Assembly (NCBI RefSeq): GCF_900250115.1
Contig: NZ_LT984804.1
Location: 186,001 to 250,000 of the forward strand
DNA length: 64,000 nt
Source: Cupriavidus taiwanensis
GTDB lineage: Bacteria > Pseudomonadota > Gammaproteobacteria > Burkholderiales > Burkholderiaceae
Direction: 5' to 3'
Shown: positions 19,508 through 28,386 of the stretch, one piece after another
Position numbering within the stretch: the first letter of the stretch is position 1
How the letters are laid out: each line of letters opens with the position of its first letter
Made by a program: the position numbers and the translations under genes
Notes under the pieces: model-generated
The model's input: the letters and a program-made list of their open reading frames with translations, nothing else
Databases searched by the model: none
Told to the model about the DNA's origin: nothing

Positions 19508-20170
19508 GTGATCAACAAGCTATTCGACTCGGTGGAAGCGGCGGTTGCCGGCATCCACGACGGCGCCACCATCCTCATTGGCGGCTTTGGCCTCGCAGGC
19601 ATGCCCGCGGAACTGATCGACGCGCTGATCGAGCAAGGCGCGCGCGACCTCACCATCGTCAACAACAACGCCGGCAACGGCGACACCGGCCTGGCCGCGC
19701 TGCTGAAGACCAAGCGCGTGCGCAAGATCATCTGCTCGTTCCCGCGCCAGACGGATTCCTACGTGTTCGACTCGCTCTATCACGCCGGCGAGATCGAGCT
19801 GGAACTGGTGCCGCAGGGCAACCTGGCCGAGCGCATCCGCGCGGCCGGCGCCGGCATCGGCGGCTTCTTCACCCGCACCGCCTACGGCACGCCGCTGGCG
19901 GAGGGCAAGGAAACCCGCCTCATCGATGGCCAGGGCTACGTGTTCGAAGCGCCGATCCACGCCGACTTCGCGCTGATCAAGGCCGACACCGCCGACCGCT
20001 GGGGCAACCTCACCTACCGCAAGACCGCGCGCAACTTCGGCCCGATCATGGCCATGGCCGCCAAGTGCGCCATCGTGCAGGTCAGCAAGGTGGTGGAGCT
20101 GGGCGAGATGAACCCCGAACACATCGTGACGCCGGGCCTCTTCGTCAAGCGCGTCGTCAAGGTCGCCTGA
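19508..20170 (+). CDS. pcaI: 3-oxoadipate CoA-transferase subunit A
   Basis: 220 residues from the GTG at 19508 (MINKLFDSVEAAVAGIHDG). It matches class I CoA-transferase alpha subunits: ILIGGFGLAGMPAELIDAL, the oxyanion/CoA loop NNNAGNGDTGLAALL, then SFPRQTDSYVFDSLYHAGEI and ELVPQGNLAERIRAAGAGIG. With PcaJ it moves CoA from succinyl-CoA to 3-oxoadipate, the penultimate step of beta-ketoadipate catabolism. It could also act on acetoacetate like ScoA, but the next gene but one (pcaF) supports PcaI. It is first in the pcaIJF operon, 22 bp before pcaJ. Confidence 0.9.
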   Translation: MINKLFDSVEAAVAGIHDGATILIGGFGLAGMPAELIDALIEQGARDLTIVNNNAGNGDTGLAALLKTKRVRKIICSFPRQTDSYVFDSLYHAGEIELELVPQGNLAERIRAAGAGIGGFFTRTAYGTPLAEGKETRLIDGQGYVFEAPIHADFALIKADTADRWGNLTYRKTARNFGPIMAMAAKCAIVQVSKVVELGEMNPEHIVTPGLFVKRVVKVA

Positions 20171-20192
20171 GCGCGGCAACAGGAGAATTAGC

Positions 20193-20831
20193 ATGCAACG
20201 CCTGACCCGCGACCAGATGGCCGCCCGCGTGGCCAAAGACATTCCGGAAGGTGCCGTGGTCAACCTCGGCATCGGCCTGCCGACGCTCGTCGGCAACCAC
20301 CTGCCGGCCGACAAGGAAATCCTGCTGCACAGCGAGAACGGCCTGCTCGGCATGGGCCCCGCGCCCGCCGCCGGGGAAGAAGACGGCGACCTGATCAACG
20401 CCGGCAAGCAGCCGGTGACGATCAAGCCGGGCGGCTCGTACTTCCACCACGCGGATTCGTTCGCGATGATGCGCGGCGGCCATCTCGACTTCTGCGTGCT
20501 GGGCGCGTTCCAGGTCTCGCAGCAGGGCGACCTGGCCAACTGGCACACCGGCGCGCCCGGCGCCATCCCCGCCGTGGGCGGCGCGATGGACCTCGCGATC
20601 GGCGCCAAGCAGGTGTTCGTGATGATGGAGCACCTGACCAAGCAGGGCGAAAGCAAGATCGTGCCGACGTGCACCTATCCGCTCACCGGCATCGGCTGCG
20701 TGACACGCGTCTACACTGACCTTGCCACGCTCGACGTGACCGCCGACGGCCTGGTCGCGCGCGACCTGGTCGAGGGCCTGAGCTTTGACGAACTGCAGCG
20801 CCTGACCGGCGTGCCCCTGAAGCAGGCCTGA
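20193..20831 (+). CDS. pcaJ: 3-oxoadipate CoA-transferase subunit B
   Basis: 212 residues. The class I beta subunit is clear: GAVVNLGIGLPTLVGNHLP, then the catalytic glutamate Glu48 in the SENG motif (LLHSENGLLGMGPAP), which forms the glutamyl-CoA thioester. Further on are GGSYFHHADSFAMMRGGHLD and TKQGESKIVPTCTYPLTG. An AGGAG-type ribosome site precedes the ATG. It is the partner of PcaI and is 42 bp upstream of pcaF in the same operon. Confidence 0.92.
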   Translation: MQRLTRDQMAARVAKDIPEGAVVNLGIGLPTLVGNHLPADKEILLHSENGLLGMGPAPAAGEEDGDLINAGKQPVTIKPGGSYFHHADSFAMMRGGHLDFCVLGAFQVSQQGDLANWHTGAPGAIPAVGGAMDLAIGAKQVFVMMEHLTKQGESKIVPTCTYPLTGIGCVTRVYTDLATLDVTADGLVARDLVEGLSFDELQRLTGVPLKQA

Positions 20832-20873
20832 GCGCCGGCATCGATATCCATCACAACGAGAGAGAGACGCACC

Positions 20874-22076
20874 ATGACCGAAGCCTTTATCTGCGACGCC
20901 ATCCGCACCCCCATCGGCCGCTACGGCGGCAGCCTGTCCGCGGTGCGCGCGGACGACCTCGGCGCGGTGCCGCTGAAGGCGCTGATGGCCCGCAACGCCA
21001 ACGTCGACTGGAAGGCCGTCGACGACGTGATCTACGGCAACGCCAACCAGGCCGGCGAAGACAACCGCAACGTGGCGCGCATGTCGTCGCTGCTGGCGGG
21101 CCTGCCGCAGGACGTGCCGGGCGCCACCATCAACCGCCTGTGCGGCTCCGGCATGGATGCCACCGGCACCGCCGCGCGCGCGATCAAGGCCGGCGAAGCC
21201 CACCTGATGATTGCGGGCGGCGTGGAAAGCATGAGCCGCGCGCCGTTCGTGATGGGCAAGGCCACCAGCGCGTTCTCGCGCGATGCGCAGATCTTCGACA
21301 CCACCATCGGCTGGCGCTTCATCAACCCGGCGATGCGTGCCGCCTACGGCGTGGACTCGATGCCCGAGACCGCCGAGAACGTCGCCACCGACTACAAGAT
21401 CAGCCGCGAAGACCAGGACCTGATGGCGCTGCGCAGCCAGGAAAAGGCCTCGCGCGCGCAGGCCGACGGCACGCTGGCCCAGGAAATCACCGCCGTCACG
21501 ATCCCGCAGAAGAAGGGCGATGCCATCGTGGTCGAGCGCGACGAGCACCCGCGCGCCACCAGCATGGAAGCGCTGGCCAAGCTGCGCGGCGTGGTCCGCC
21601 CTGACGGCACCGTCACCGCCGGCAACGCCTCGGGCGTGAACGACGGCGCCTGCGCGATCCTGCTGGCGAGCGAAGCCGGCATCAAGCAGCACGGCCTGAC
21701 CCCGCGCGCGCGCATCGTCGGCATGGCCACCGCCGGCGTGGCGCCGCGCGTGATGGGCATCGGCCCGGCACCGGCGACGCAGAAGCTGCTCAGGCAACTG
21801 GGCATGACGCTGGACCAGATCGACGTGATCGAGCTCAACGAAGCCTTCGCCGCACAGGGCCTGGCCGTGCTGCGCGAACTCGGCGTGGCCGACGACGACA
21901 AGCGCGTCAACCCCAACGGCGGCGCGATCGCGCTGGGCCACCCGCTCGGCATGAGCGGCGCGCGCCTGGTCACCACCGCGATGTACCAGCTGCACCGCAC
22001 CGGCGGCCGCTTCGCGCTGTGCACCATGTGCATCGGCGTGGGGCAGGGCATCGCGATGGTGATTGAGCGGGTCTAA
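20874..22076 (+). CDS. pcaF: 3-oxoadipyl-CoA thiolase
   Basis: 400 residues. The thiolase triad is present: acyl-accepting Cys90 (INRLCGSGMDA), His356 (GGAIALGHPLGMSGAR) and Cys386 (CTMCIGVGQG). The GWRFINPAMRAAYGVDSMPETAENV region is typical of PcaF/PaaJ-type rather than acetoacetyl-CoA thiolases. It cleaves 3-oxoadipyl-CoA to succinyl-CoA and acetyl-CoA, ending protocatechuate/catechol degradation. A GAGAGAGA ribosome site lies before the ATG. The dispersed palindrome pair begins just after it, which may stabilise the mRNA end. Confidence 0.93.
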   Translation: MTEAFICDAIRTPIGRYGGSLSAVRADDLGAVPLKALMARNANVDWKAVDDVIYGNANQAGEDNRNVARMSSLLAGLPQDVPGATINRLCGSGMDATGTAARAIKAGEAHLMIAGGVESMSRAPFVMGKATSAFSRDAQIFDTTIGWRFINPAMRAAYGVDSMPETAENVATDYKISREDQDLMALRSQEKASRAQADGTLAQEITAVTIPQKKGDAIVVERDEHPRATSMEALAKLRGVVRPDGTVTAGNASGVNDGACAILLASEAGIKQHGLTPRARIVGMATAGVAPRVMGIGPAPATQKLLRQLGMTLDQIDVIELNEAFAAQGLAVLRELGVADDDKRVNPNGGAIALGHPLGMSGARLVTTAMYQLHRTGGRFALCTMCIGVGQGIAMVIERV

Positions 22077-22107
22077 GCGTAGCCAGGTAGTTAGTTCTAC
22101 CGCTTGT

Positions 22108-22278
22108 TTGCTCCCCTCTCCCGCGTGCGGGAGAGGGGCCGGGGGTGAGGGCAGGCGCATGCAGTCGCGACGCGCTGCAAGAATGCGTTGACAGGCGTCA
22201 GGACGGATTGCCGTGCAGTCGTTCCTGCCAGCACCCGCCCTCACCCCCACTCTCTCCCGCACGCGGGAGAGGGAGCAA
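22108..22278. repeat. Dispersed palindrome pair, copies 2 and 3 (inverted)
   Basis: Copy 2 (22108-22153) reads ctcccctctcccgc-gtgcgggagagggg-ccgggggtgaggg. Copy 3 (22237-22278) is the reverse complement form, ccctcacccccac-tctctcccgcacgcgggagaggga. They frame about 80 bp in the gap between pcaF and the SDR gene, like a REP doublet. Confidence 0.85.
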
Positions 22279-22308
22279 GACCGCAGTCGTTTTGAAAGTG
22301 AGTCAAAG

Positions 22309-23040
22309 ATGTCCTTCCCCGTAGCCACCCTCGTCACCGGCGGCAGTTCCGGCATCGGCCGCGCCATCTGCGAAATGCTGCTGGCCGATGGCGTGACCCA
22401 GGTGGTCAATGTCGACTACGCCGCGCCGGCATGGTCGCATCCCAACATGACCTTCTTCCAGGCCGACCTGACCGACGCCGAGGCCACCCGCGCCGTGGCG
22501 GAGCAGGCCACGTCGCACTTCGCCGTCACGCGCCTGGTGAACAATGCCGGCGCCACCCGCCCCGGCACCGCCGACAGCGCCACCGTCGCCGACCTGGACT
22601 ACGTGACCGGCCTGCATCTGCAAGCCCCGCTGCTGCTGCTGCAAGCCTGCCTGCCGGCGATGCGCGCCGCGGGCTTCGGCCGCATCGTCAACATGGCGTC
22701 GCGCGCCGCGCTGGGCAAGCCCGAGCGCGTGGTCTACTCGGCCACCAAGGCCGGCCTGATCGGCATGACCCGCACGCTGGCGATGGAACTGGGCGGCGAC
22801 GGCATCACCGTCAACGCGGTGGCACCGGGTCCGATCGCCACCGAGCTGTTCCGCAAGAGCAATCCGGAGGGCGCGGAGCAGACCAAACGCATCCTTGCCA
22901 GCATCACCGTCAAGCGCATGGGCACCCCGGAAGACGTGGCGCGCGCCGCGCTGTTCTTCCTGTCGCCGGACAACGGTTTCGTCACCGGACAGGTGATGTA
23001 CGTGTGCGGCGGCACCACGCTGGGCGTGGCGCCGGTGTAA
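22309..23040 (+). CDS. SDR-family oxidoreductase
   Basis: 243 residues from the ATG at 22309. It is a classical short-chain dehydrogenase: TGGSSGIG at 10-17 (nucleotide binding), NNAG at 78-81, catalytic Ser131, Tyr143 and Lys147 (YSATK), and PGPIATELF after the active site. VNVDYAAP after the second strand has an acidic residue, which favours NAD(H). The C-terminal RMGTPEDVARAALFFLSPDN is standard. The substrate is unknown. It follows pcaIJF after a 232-bp gap that contains the palindrome pair, so it may be a separate unit with the Bug gene downstream. Confidence 0.85.
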   Translation: MSFPVATLVTGGSSGIGRAICEMLLADGVTQVVNVDYAAPAWSHPNMTFFQADLTDAEATRAVAEQATSHFAVTRLVNNAGATRPGTADSATVADLDYVTGLHLQAPLLLLQACLPAMRAAGFGRIVNMASRAALGKPERVVYSATKAGLIGMTRTLAMELGGDGITVNAVAPGPIATELFRKSNPEGAEQTKRILASITVKRMGTPEDVARAALFFLSPDNGFVTGQVMYVCGGTTLGVAPV

Positions 23041-23239
23041 AGACCGGCCGGCCTGCGCGACTCAAGCATTCAACAAGAAGAGACGTTAACCAAGCGTCAC
23101 GCATGGCGGCCCATGAACGGGCCGCCCACCGGAAGCGCGCGTGTGCGCGCTCCGTTCGGGAACGGCAATCACGCCATTCAGCACAACCTCCCGCGGTACC
23201 CGATCACCGCCGGAACGACATAGCACCGGAGCATTACCG

Positions 23240-24247
23240 ATGAGACAAGATTCCCAGACCTCCACCACGCGCCGCCGCCTGCTTGCCGCGGGCGTGGCCC
23301 TGGCCACCACCATCGCCGGCTTTGCCGGCGCGGCCCATGCGCAGGGCGGCTATCCGACCAAGCCGATCACGCTGATCGTGCCGTTCTCGGCCGGCGGCAC
23401 CACCGACATCCTGGCCCGCATCGTCGGCCTGCAGCTGGGCAAGGCGCTTGGCCAGCCGGTGGTGATCGACAACCGTCCGGGCGCCGGCGGCAACATCGGC
23501 GCCTCGCTGGCCGCCAAGGCGCCGGGCGACGGCTACACGCTGTTCATGGGCACCATCGGCACGCATGCCATCAACCAGTCGCTGTACTCGAAGCTGCCGT
23601 ACGACCCGGTCAAGGACTTTGCCCCGATCAGCCGCGTGGCGATGGTGCCGAACCTGGTGGTGGCCAACCCCAAGGTGCCGGTCAACAACATCAAGGAACT
23701 GATCGCCTACGTCAAGGCGAATCCGGACAAGCTGTCGTACGGCTCGTCGGGCAGCGGCTCGTCGATGCACCTGTCGGGCGAACTGTTCAACTCGATGACC
23801 GGCCTGCATATCCAGCACATCCCGTACAAGGGCAGCGCCCCGGCCGTCAACGACCTGCTCGGCAACCAGATCGGCCTGATGTTCGACAACATGCCGTCGT
23901 CGTACCCGCACGTGAAGGCGGGCAAGCTGCGCGCGCTGGCCGTGACCTCGGCCAAGCGCTCGCCGGCGCTGCCCAACGTGCCGACCGTGGCCGAATCGGG
24001 CGTGCCCGGCTATGAAGCCACCTCGTGGTTCGCGCTGTACGCCACCGGCGGCACGCCGCAGGCCATCGTCGACCGCCTCAACGCTGAAGTGGTCAAGATC
24101 CTGGCCATGCCGGACGTGAAGAAGCAGATGGCCGACCAGGGCGCAGAGCCCAACCCGGAAAAGCCGGCCCAGCTGGCCGCGTTCATGAAGTCGGAAACGG
24201 CCAAGTGGGCGAAGGTGGTGAAGGCTTCGGGTGCGACGGTGGATTGA
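23240..24247 (+). CDS. Bug-family (TctC) periplasmic solute-binding protein
   Basis: 335 residues from the ATG at 23240. The N-terminus has a twin-arginine-like start ([20 protein letters not shown]) and cleavage at AHAQ. The Bug signature follows: YPTKPITLIVPFSAGGTTDILAR, VVIDNRPGAGGNIGAS, YDPVKDFAPISRVA, HIPYKGSAPAVNDLLG, GKLRALAVTSAKRSPALPNV. These proteins capture carboxylates for TctAB transporters, and most are orphans in Burkholderiales, as here. Position after the SDR gene hints at an acid that is later oxidised, but the ligand is unknown. Confidence 0.9.
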   Translation: MRQDSQTSTTRRRLLAAGVALATTIAGFAGAAHAQGGYPTKPITLIVPFSAGGTTDILARIVGLQLGKALGQPVVIDNRPGAGGNIGASLAAKAPGDGYTLFMGTIGTHAINQSLYSKLPYDPVKDFAPISRVAMVPNLVVANPKVPVNNIKELIAYVKANPDKLSYGSSGSGSSMHLSGELFNSMTGLHIQHIPYKGSAPAVNDLLGNQIGLMFDNMPSSYPHVKAGKLRALAVTSAKRSPALPNVPTVAESGVPGYEATSWFALYATGGTPQAIVDRLNAEVVKILAMPDVKKQMADQGAEPNPEKPAQLAAFMKSETAKWAKVVKASGATVD

Positions 24248-24304
24248 GTCTTGTCCGATGCCGCAGCGGCGGCGCCTCGCGTTCAACGCAAGGCGCCGCC
24301 GGTG

Positions 24305-24339
24305 AATGCCCCCAAGGCCTGCGGCGTGGGGGCATTTTT
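24305..24339 (+). terminator. Rho-independent terminator after the Bug gene
   Basis: Stem AATGCCCCC / GGGGGCATT (24305-24313 with 24328-24336) is followed by a run of five T (24335-24339). It ends the plus-strand unit just before the convergent amidohydrolase stop. Confidence 0.85.
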
Positions 24340-24345
24340 CTTTGG

Positions 24346-25713
24346 TCAGGCCTTCAGCGCATCGACCGTCGGATGGTCTCGCAGCCAGCGCGCGCGCCGT
24401 TCGAACAGGTCCGGCACGGCAAGGTTCACGGCGCGGATCGCCTCGTCAAGTTCGCCGGACAGCAGCATTCCGCCATCGACCACCACGCGCCCGGCAACCA
24501 TGGTCAGGTCGACGTCGCCACCCTGCACCGCGTGCACCAGGTTGTGATGCAGGTTGCCCGCGGCCCCGCCCAGCAGCGGCGTCATGCGCGGCGTGTCGGT
24601 GCGCACGGCGATCAGGTCGGCGTGCTTGCCGGCTTCGAGCGAGCCGGTCTCGCGGTCCAGCCCCAGGGCGCGCGCGCCGTCGATGGTGGCCATGCGGCAC
24701 ACCGACCACGCATCGAGTGCGGCAGCATCCAGCGTTGACAGCTTGGCCAGCAGCGACGCGGTTTTCATCTCCTCGAACATGTCGAGGTTGTTGTTCTCTT
24801 TCTCGCCATCGGTGCCCAGGCCGACGGCAATGCCGGCGGCGCGCATCCGTTCCACCGGCGCGGCACCGCTGGCCAGCTTCATGTTGCTGACCGGATTGTG
24901 CGCCACGCCGGCGCGGCGCCGGGCCAGGATCCCGATCTCGTCATCGTCCAGCCACACGGCATGCGCCAGCAATACCCGCGGGGCATCGAGCAAGCCGAAC
25001 TCCTGCAACGCCTGCACCGGACGCATGCCATGCCGCCGCAGCGTCTCTTCCACATCGAAGCGGCTTTCATTGCTGTGCGTATGGAAACCGACCTGGTGGC
25101 GCTGGCTGATCTCGGTGCAGCGGCGCCATGCCTGCGGCGTGGCATAGAACATGTGCTCCAGGCCCACCCAGACCTGAATGCGGCCCTGCGCGCCGCCATG
25201 CCACTGCTCGATCAGCGCTTCGTTGCTATCCAGCGTCTCGAAATAGTCATGCTCGGGATGCTCGGCCACGTAAGGCACCAGCACCGCCCGGATGCCGAGC
25301 GCGGCGGCGGCGCGCGCGCTGCCCGCCATGTGGCGCCACATATCGACCACCGTGGTGGTGCCCGACAGCAGTGCTTCGGCGTAGCACAGCCGCGACGCCA
25401 GTTCAGCCTCCTCGGCGCTCAGGACCCGGTGCATCGGGTCGATATGCTGCTGCAGCCATTGCCAGACCGGCAGGCCTTCCGCGGTGCCGCGCAGCAGCCC
25501 GGAATGGCAATGGGTGTTGACCAGGCCGGGCATTAGCAGGCGGTTGGACAGCCGGCGTACCGGTACGCCAGGAAAGCGCGCAGCGATTTCGCCGGCGCCG
25601 CCGACCGCCGCGATGCGGCCGTCCGCGCCGACGGCGACCGCGCCATCGGTGAGGACGGTGTTGTGGGCGTCCATCGTCAGCAGGTGATCGGCGCGCAGGA
25701 TTTGTTCAGGCAT
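24346..25713 (-). CDS. Amidohydrolase, deaminase-like (SsnA/TrzN/MtaD group)
   Basis: 455 residues from the ATG at 25713, which has GGAG 6 bp upstream. It is a metal-dependent TIM-barrel hydrolase: His68 and His70 in LVNTHCHSG, His in VGFHTHSNES, His in LLAHAVWL, and Asp in the GTDGEKENNNLDMFEEM loop. This pattern fits the deaminase/chlorohydrolase branch (5'-methylthioadenosine or S-adenosylhomocysteine deaminase, TrzN, SsnA). The NCS2 nucleobase permease lies directly upstream on the same strand (49 bp), so a purine or pyrimidine deaminase is the best guess. Confidence 0.8.
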   Translation of the reverse strand: MPEQILRADHLLTMDAHNTVLTDGAVAVGADGRIAAVGGAGEIAARFPGVPVRRLSNRLLMPGLVNTHCHSGLLRGTAEGLPVWQWLQQHIDPMHRVLSAEEAELASRLCYAEALLSGTTTVVDMWRHMAGSARAAAALGIRAVLVPYVAEHPEHDYFETLDSNEALIEQWHGGAQGRIQVWVGLEHMFYATPQAWRRCTEISQRHQVGFHTHSNESRFDVEETLRRHGMRPVQALQEFGLLDAPRVLLAHAVWLDDDEIGILARRRAGVAHNPVSNMKLASGAAPVERMRAAGIAVGLGTDGEKENNNLDMFEEMKTASLLAKLSTLDAAALDAWSVCRMATIDGARALGLDRETGSLEAGKHADLIAVRTDTPRMTPLLGGAAGNLHHNLVHAVQGGDVDLTMVAGRVVVDGGMLLSGELDEAIRAVNLAVPDLFERRARWLRDHPTVDALKA

Positions 25714-25761
25714 GCAGGGCTCCATGAAATCGTGATGTGCTAAGGGAAGGAAGCGGGAACA

Positions 25762-27138
25762 TCAGGCGTCGGCCATGCCGGCACTGCGGGCGGCCTCGGC
25801 TTCGGCGTCGGCCTGGCTGGCCGCGCCGTTGAAGAGCAGGTTGAGCGCGACCGCGGTCAGGGTGGTCAGCACGATGCCGCTTTCCGTGATGACGCGGCTC
25901 CACGCGGGCAAATGGGCGAAGAAGCCATGCGACAGCAGCGGGATCATGCCCATGCCGATGCTGACTGCCGCCACCAGCACACTGCCGCGCTGGCGCTCGA
26001 AATCGATGGTCGCAAGGATGCGGATGCCCATCATCGCCACCATGCCGAACATCACCAGCGCCGCCGCGCCCAATACGAAGGGCGGGGTGGCCGCGACCAC
26101 CGCGGCCATCTTGGGGAAGAGCCCGAGCAGAACCAGGATCACGCCGCCGGCGGCGCAGACAAAGCGGCTCTTCACGCCGGTCAGCGTGACCAGGCCGATG
26201 TTCTGCGAGAACGAGGTGTAGGGAAACGCATTGAACACGCCGCCCAGCACGGCCCCGAGGCCGTCGGCGCGCAAGCCGCGCACCAGCCGCTGCGGCGTGG
26301 TCGGCCGCCCCACGATATGTCCGAGTGCGAGAAACATGCCGGTCGATTCCACCAGCGTGACCAGCATCACCAGGCACATGGAGACGATGGCAAGCGGATC
26401 GAAGACCGGCCAGCCAAAGGCGAAGGGGCGGATCACGCTGAACCAAGGCGTGGCCGCGACCTCGTCCAGCCGGATCTCGCCCAGCATCCAGGCGGCGCCG
26501 AAACCCCCAGCCACGCCGATCAGCACCGCGATATTGGCAACAAAGCCCCGTGCATAGCGCGATAACAGCAAAATCACGGCCAGCACCGCCGCCGACACCG
26601 CCAGGTAGCGCGGATTGCCATAGTCCGGATTGACGCGGCCGTCCGGCAGCAGCGGCTGCCCGCCGGCGGCCCAGTCGATGCCCACCTTCATCAGGCTGAC
26701 ACCAATCACCAGCAATACCGAACCCGTCACCACCGCGGGAAAAAAGCGCAGGAAGCGGCCCATCAGCGGCGCGGCCAGAATGCCGAAGACACCTGATGCG
26801 ATGATGGCGCCATAGATGCCCGCAAGGCCCAGCGACGGGTTGCTGCCGATCAGGATCATCGGCGTGACCGCGGTGAAGGTCACGCCCATCATTACCGGCA
26901 TGCGCATGCCAAAGCCAAACCAGCCGAGCGACTGCACCAGCGAGGCCAGGCCCGCCGCGAACAAGTCGGCGTTGATGATCAGGATCAGCTGCTCGCGCGG
27001 CAGCTTCAGTGCCGCGCCAAGGATCAGCGGCACCACGATGCATGCCGAGTACATGACAAGCACGTGCTGGAAGCCGAGCACGGCGGTGCGGCCAACGGGC
27101 AAGCGTTGGTCAATGTCGTTGGGGTTGCCTGCGTCCAT
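25762..27138 (-). CDS. NCS2-family nucleobase:cation symporter
   Basis: 458 residues from the ATG at 27138 with GGAGGAG upstream. The protein is polytopic with about 14 hydrophobic segments. It contains the family's QHVLVMYSACIVVPLILG first helix, the MPVMMGVTFTAVTPMILIG segment, and the ESTGMFLALG and NAFPYTSFSQNIGLVTLTGV motifs that form the substrate site (E and Q/N residues) in UraA/XanQ/UapA-type carriers. The sequence looks closer to the xanthine/urate branch than to uracil carriers, but this is tentative. It is probably co-transcribed with the amidohydrolase and controlled by the divergent LysR. Confidence 0.88.
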   Translation of the reverse strand: MDAGNPNDIDQRLPVGRTAVLGFQHVLVMYSACIVVPLILGAALKLPREQLILIINADLFAAGLASLVQSLGWFGFGMRMPVMMGVTFTAVTPMILIGSNPSLGLAGIYGAIIASGVFGILAAPLMGRFLRFFPAVVTGSVLLVIGVSLMKVGIDWAAGGQPLLPDGRVNPDYGNPRYLAVSAAVLAVILLLSRYARGFVANIAVLIGVAGGFGAAWMLGEIRLDEVAATPWFSVIRPFAFGWPVFDPLAIVSMCLVMLVTLVESTGMFLALGHIVGRPTTPQRLVRGLRADGLGAVLGGVFNAFPYTSFSQNIGLVTLTGVKSRFVCAAGGVILVLLGLFPKMAAVVAATPPFVLGAAALVMFGMVAMMGIRILATIDFERQRGSVLVAAVSIGMGMIPLLSHGFFAHLPAWSRVITESGIVLTTLTAVALNLLFNGAASQADAEAEAARSAGMADA

Positions 27139-27274
27139 GTCTCCTCCGTTATTCTCGTGGGCGGCAGGCCAGGCAACCGACATCAACCGGCATCCCGGCC
27201 GCACCGGGAACCGATTCTGCGAGCCCGTCGGCGCGGTGTAAAAATGGGATCCATCAGCAAACGAGATAGGTCGA

Positions 27275-28165
27275 ATGGAACTTTCCTTTGACAATGTCGC
27301 GGTCTTCGTCGCCGCGGCGCGCGAGAAGTCTTTCTCGGCAACGGCGCGCCGGCTGGGCAGGGCGCAGTCGGCCATCAGCACGGCCATCGGCGACCTGGAG
27401 GTGGACCTGGGTGTGATGCTGTTCGACCGCAGCGGCCGCTATCCGGTGCTGACGCCGGCGGGCGAAGCGTTGCTGGACGAGGCGGAGGCCATCCTTTCGC
27501 GCTGCGAAAGCCTGAAGGAACGTGCCGGCGCGCTGTCCGGCGTAGCGCAGACGCAGCTGGCGCTGGCGGTGGAAGACGCGGTGCCGCTGGCGATGCTGGC
27601 GCCGGTGCTGGCGCGCCTGCCGGCGCGCTATCCGGGTGTCAGGCTGAATCTGCTGCAGCCGTGCACGAAGAGCGTGCTCGAGATGGTGCTCGACGGCGAG
27701 GCCGAATTCGGACTGGGCAGCACCCGGCCCAACTACCCTGCCCATATCGGCTTTTGCCGGCTGGGCCATGTCACCCTGATGAACGTGGCGCACCGCGACC
27801 ACCCGCTGGCGCGCATGGACGGCATCCGCTTTGCCCAGCTTGCGGACCACCTCCAGCTATTGCTGCCCGCGCAGGTCGCGCACCTGCAGACCAGCGAGTA
27901 CCTCAAATGCCCAAAGCGGTGGCACTTGCAGAGCCAGGTGGCGCTGATCGACCTGCTGCGCCAGGGCATCGGCTGGTCCATGGTGCCGCGACGGCTGATT
28001 GCCGCTGAACTGGCGTCAGGCGAGCTGGTCGAGTTGCGGCTGGCGGCTTATCCGTTTACGGAGTGGACCGCGGGGCTCGACCTGGTGTGGAATGCCGAGG
28101 CCAATACCGGTGTGGTGGGCGCGTGGCTGAAAGCGGAGATCATGCGCACGCGGATTGTGGTGTAG
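27275..28165 (+). CDS. LysR-family regulator divergent from the nucleobase permease
   Basis: 296 residues. HTH at SFSATARRLGRAQSAISTAI, then LFDRSGRYPVLTPAGEALLDEA. The effector domain includes QLALAVEDAVPLAMLAPVL and GLGSTRPNYPAHIGF. The divergent arrangement with 136 bp between the starts makes the permease-amidohydrolase operon its likely target. The coinducer would be a nucleobase derivative if that is right. The start ATG is the first in frame and fits the usual LysR N-terminus. Confidence 0.85.
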   Translation: MELSFDNVAVFVAAAREKSFSATARRLGRAQSAISTAIGDLEVDLGVMLFDRSGRYPVLTPAGEALLDEAEAILSRCESLKERAGALSGVAQTQLALAVEDAVPLAMLAPVLARLPARYPGVRLNLLQPCTKSVLEMVLDGEAEFGLGSTRPNYPAHIGFCRLGHVTLMNVAHRDHPLARMDGIRFAQLADHLQLLLPAQVAHLQTSEYLKCPKRWHLQSQVALIDLLRQGIGWSMVPRRLIAAELASGELVELRLAAYPFTEWTAGLDLVWNAEANTGVVGAWLKAEIMRTRIVV

Positions 28166-28386
28166 GCGGGCGCCGGCTGTTTGCTCCGCACGGCGTCTTG
28201 GCTGGCGCGGCTAAGGATCTGCCAGTTCCTGCCGTAAGACAGGACAGCGATCCGTGTACCCCGCCGCGCCAGCCTGTTGATCCGGATTGATCTTGCCTGG
28301 CAGGACACGGTGTAGCATGGCGCGCCGCGGGTCGCTGGCGCGCCCGGACCATGCCGTCCGCGCAATCACAACAGGGAGAAAACCAA

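Noticed and set aside
20157..22409. A 750-codon minus-strand open frame over pcaJ-pcaF
   Set aside because: Shadow of strongly conserved plus-strand genes; His/Arg/Ala-rich low-complexity translation without domains.
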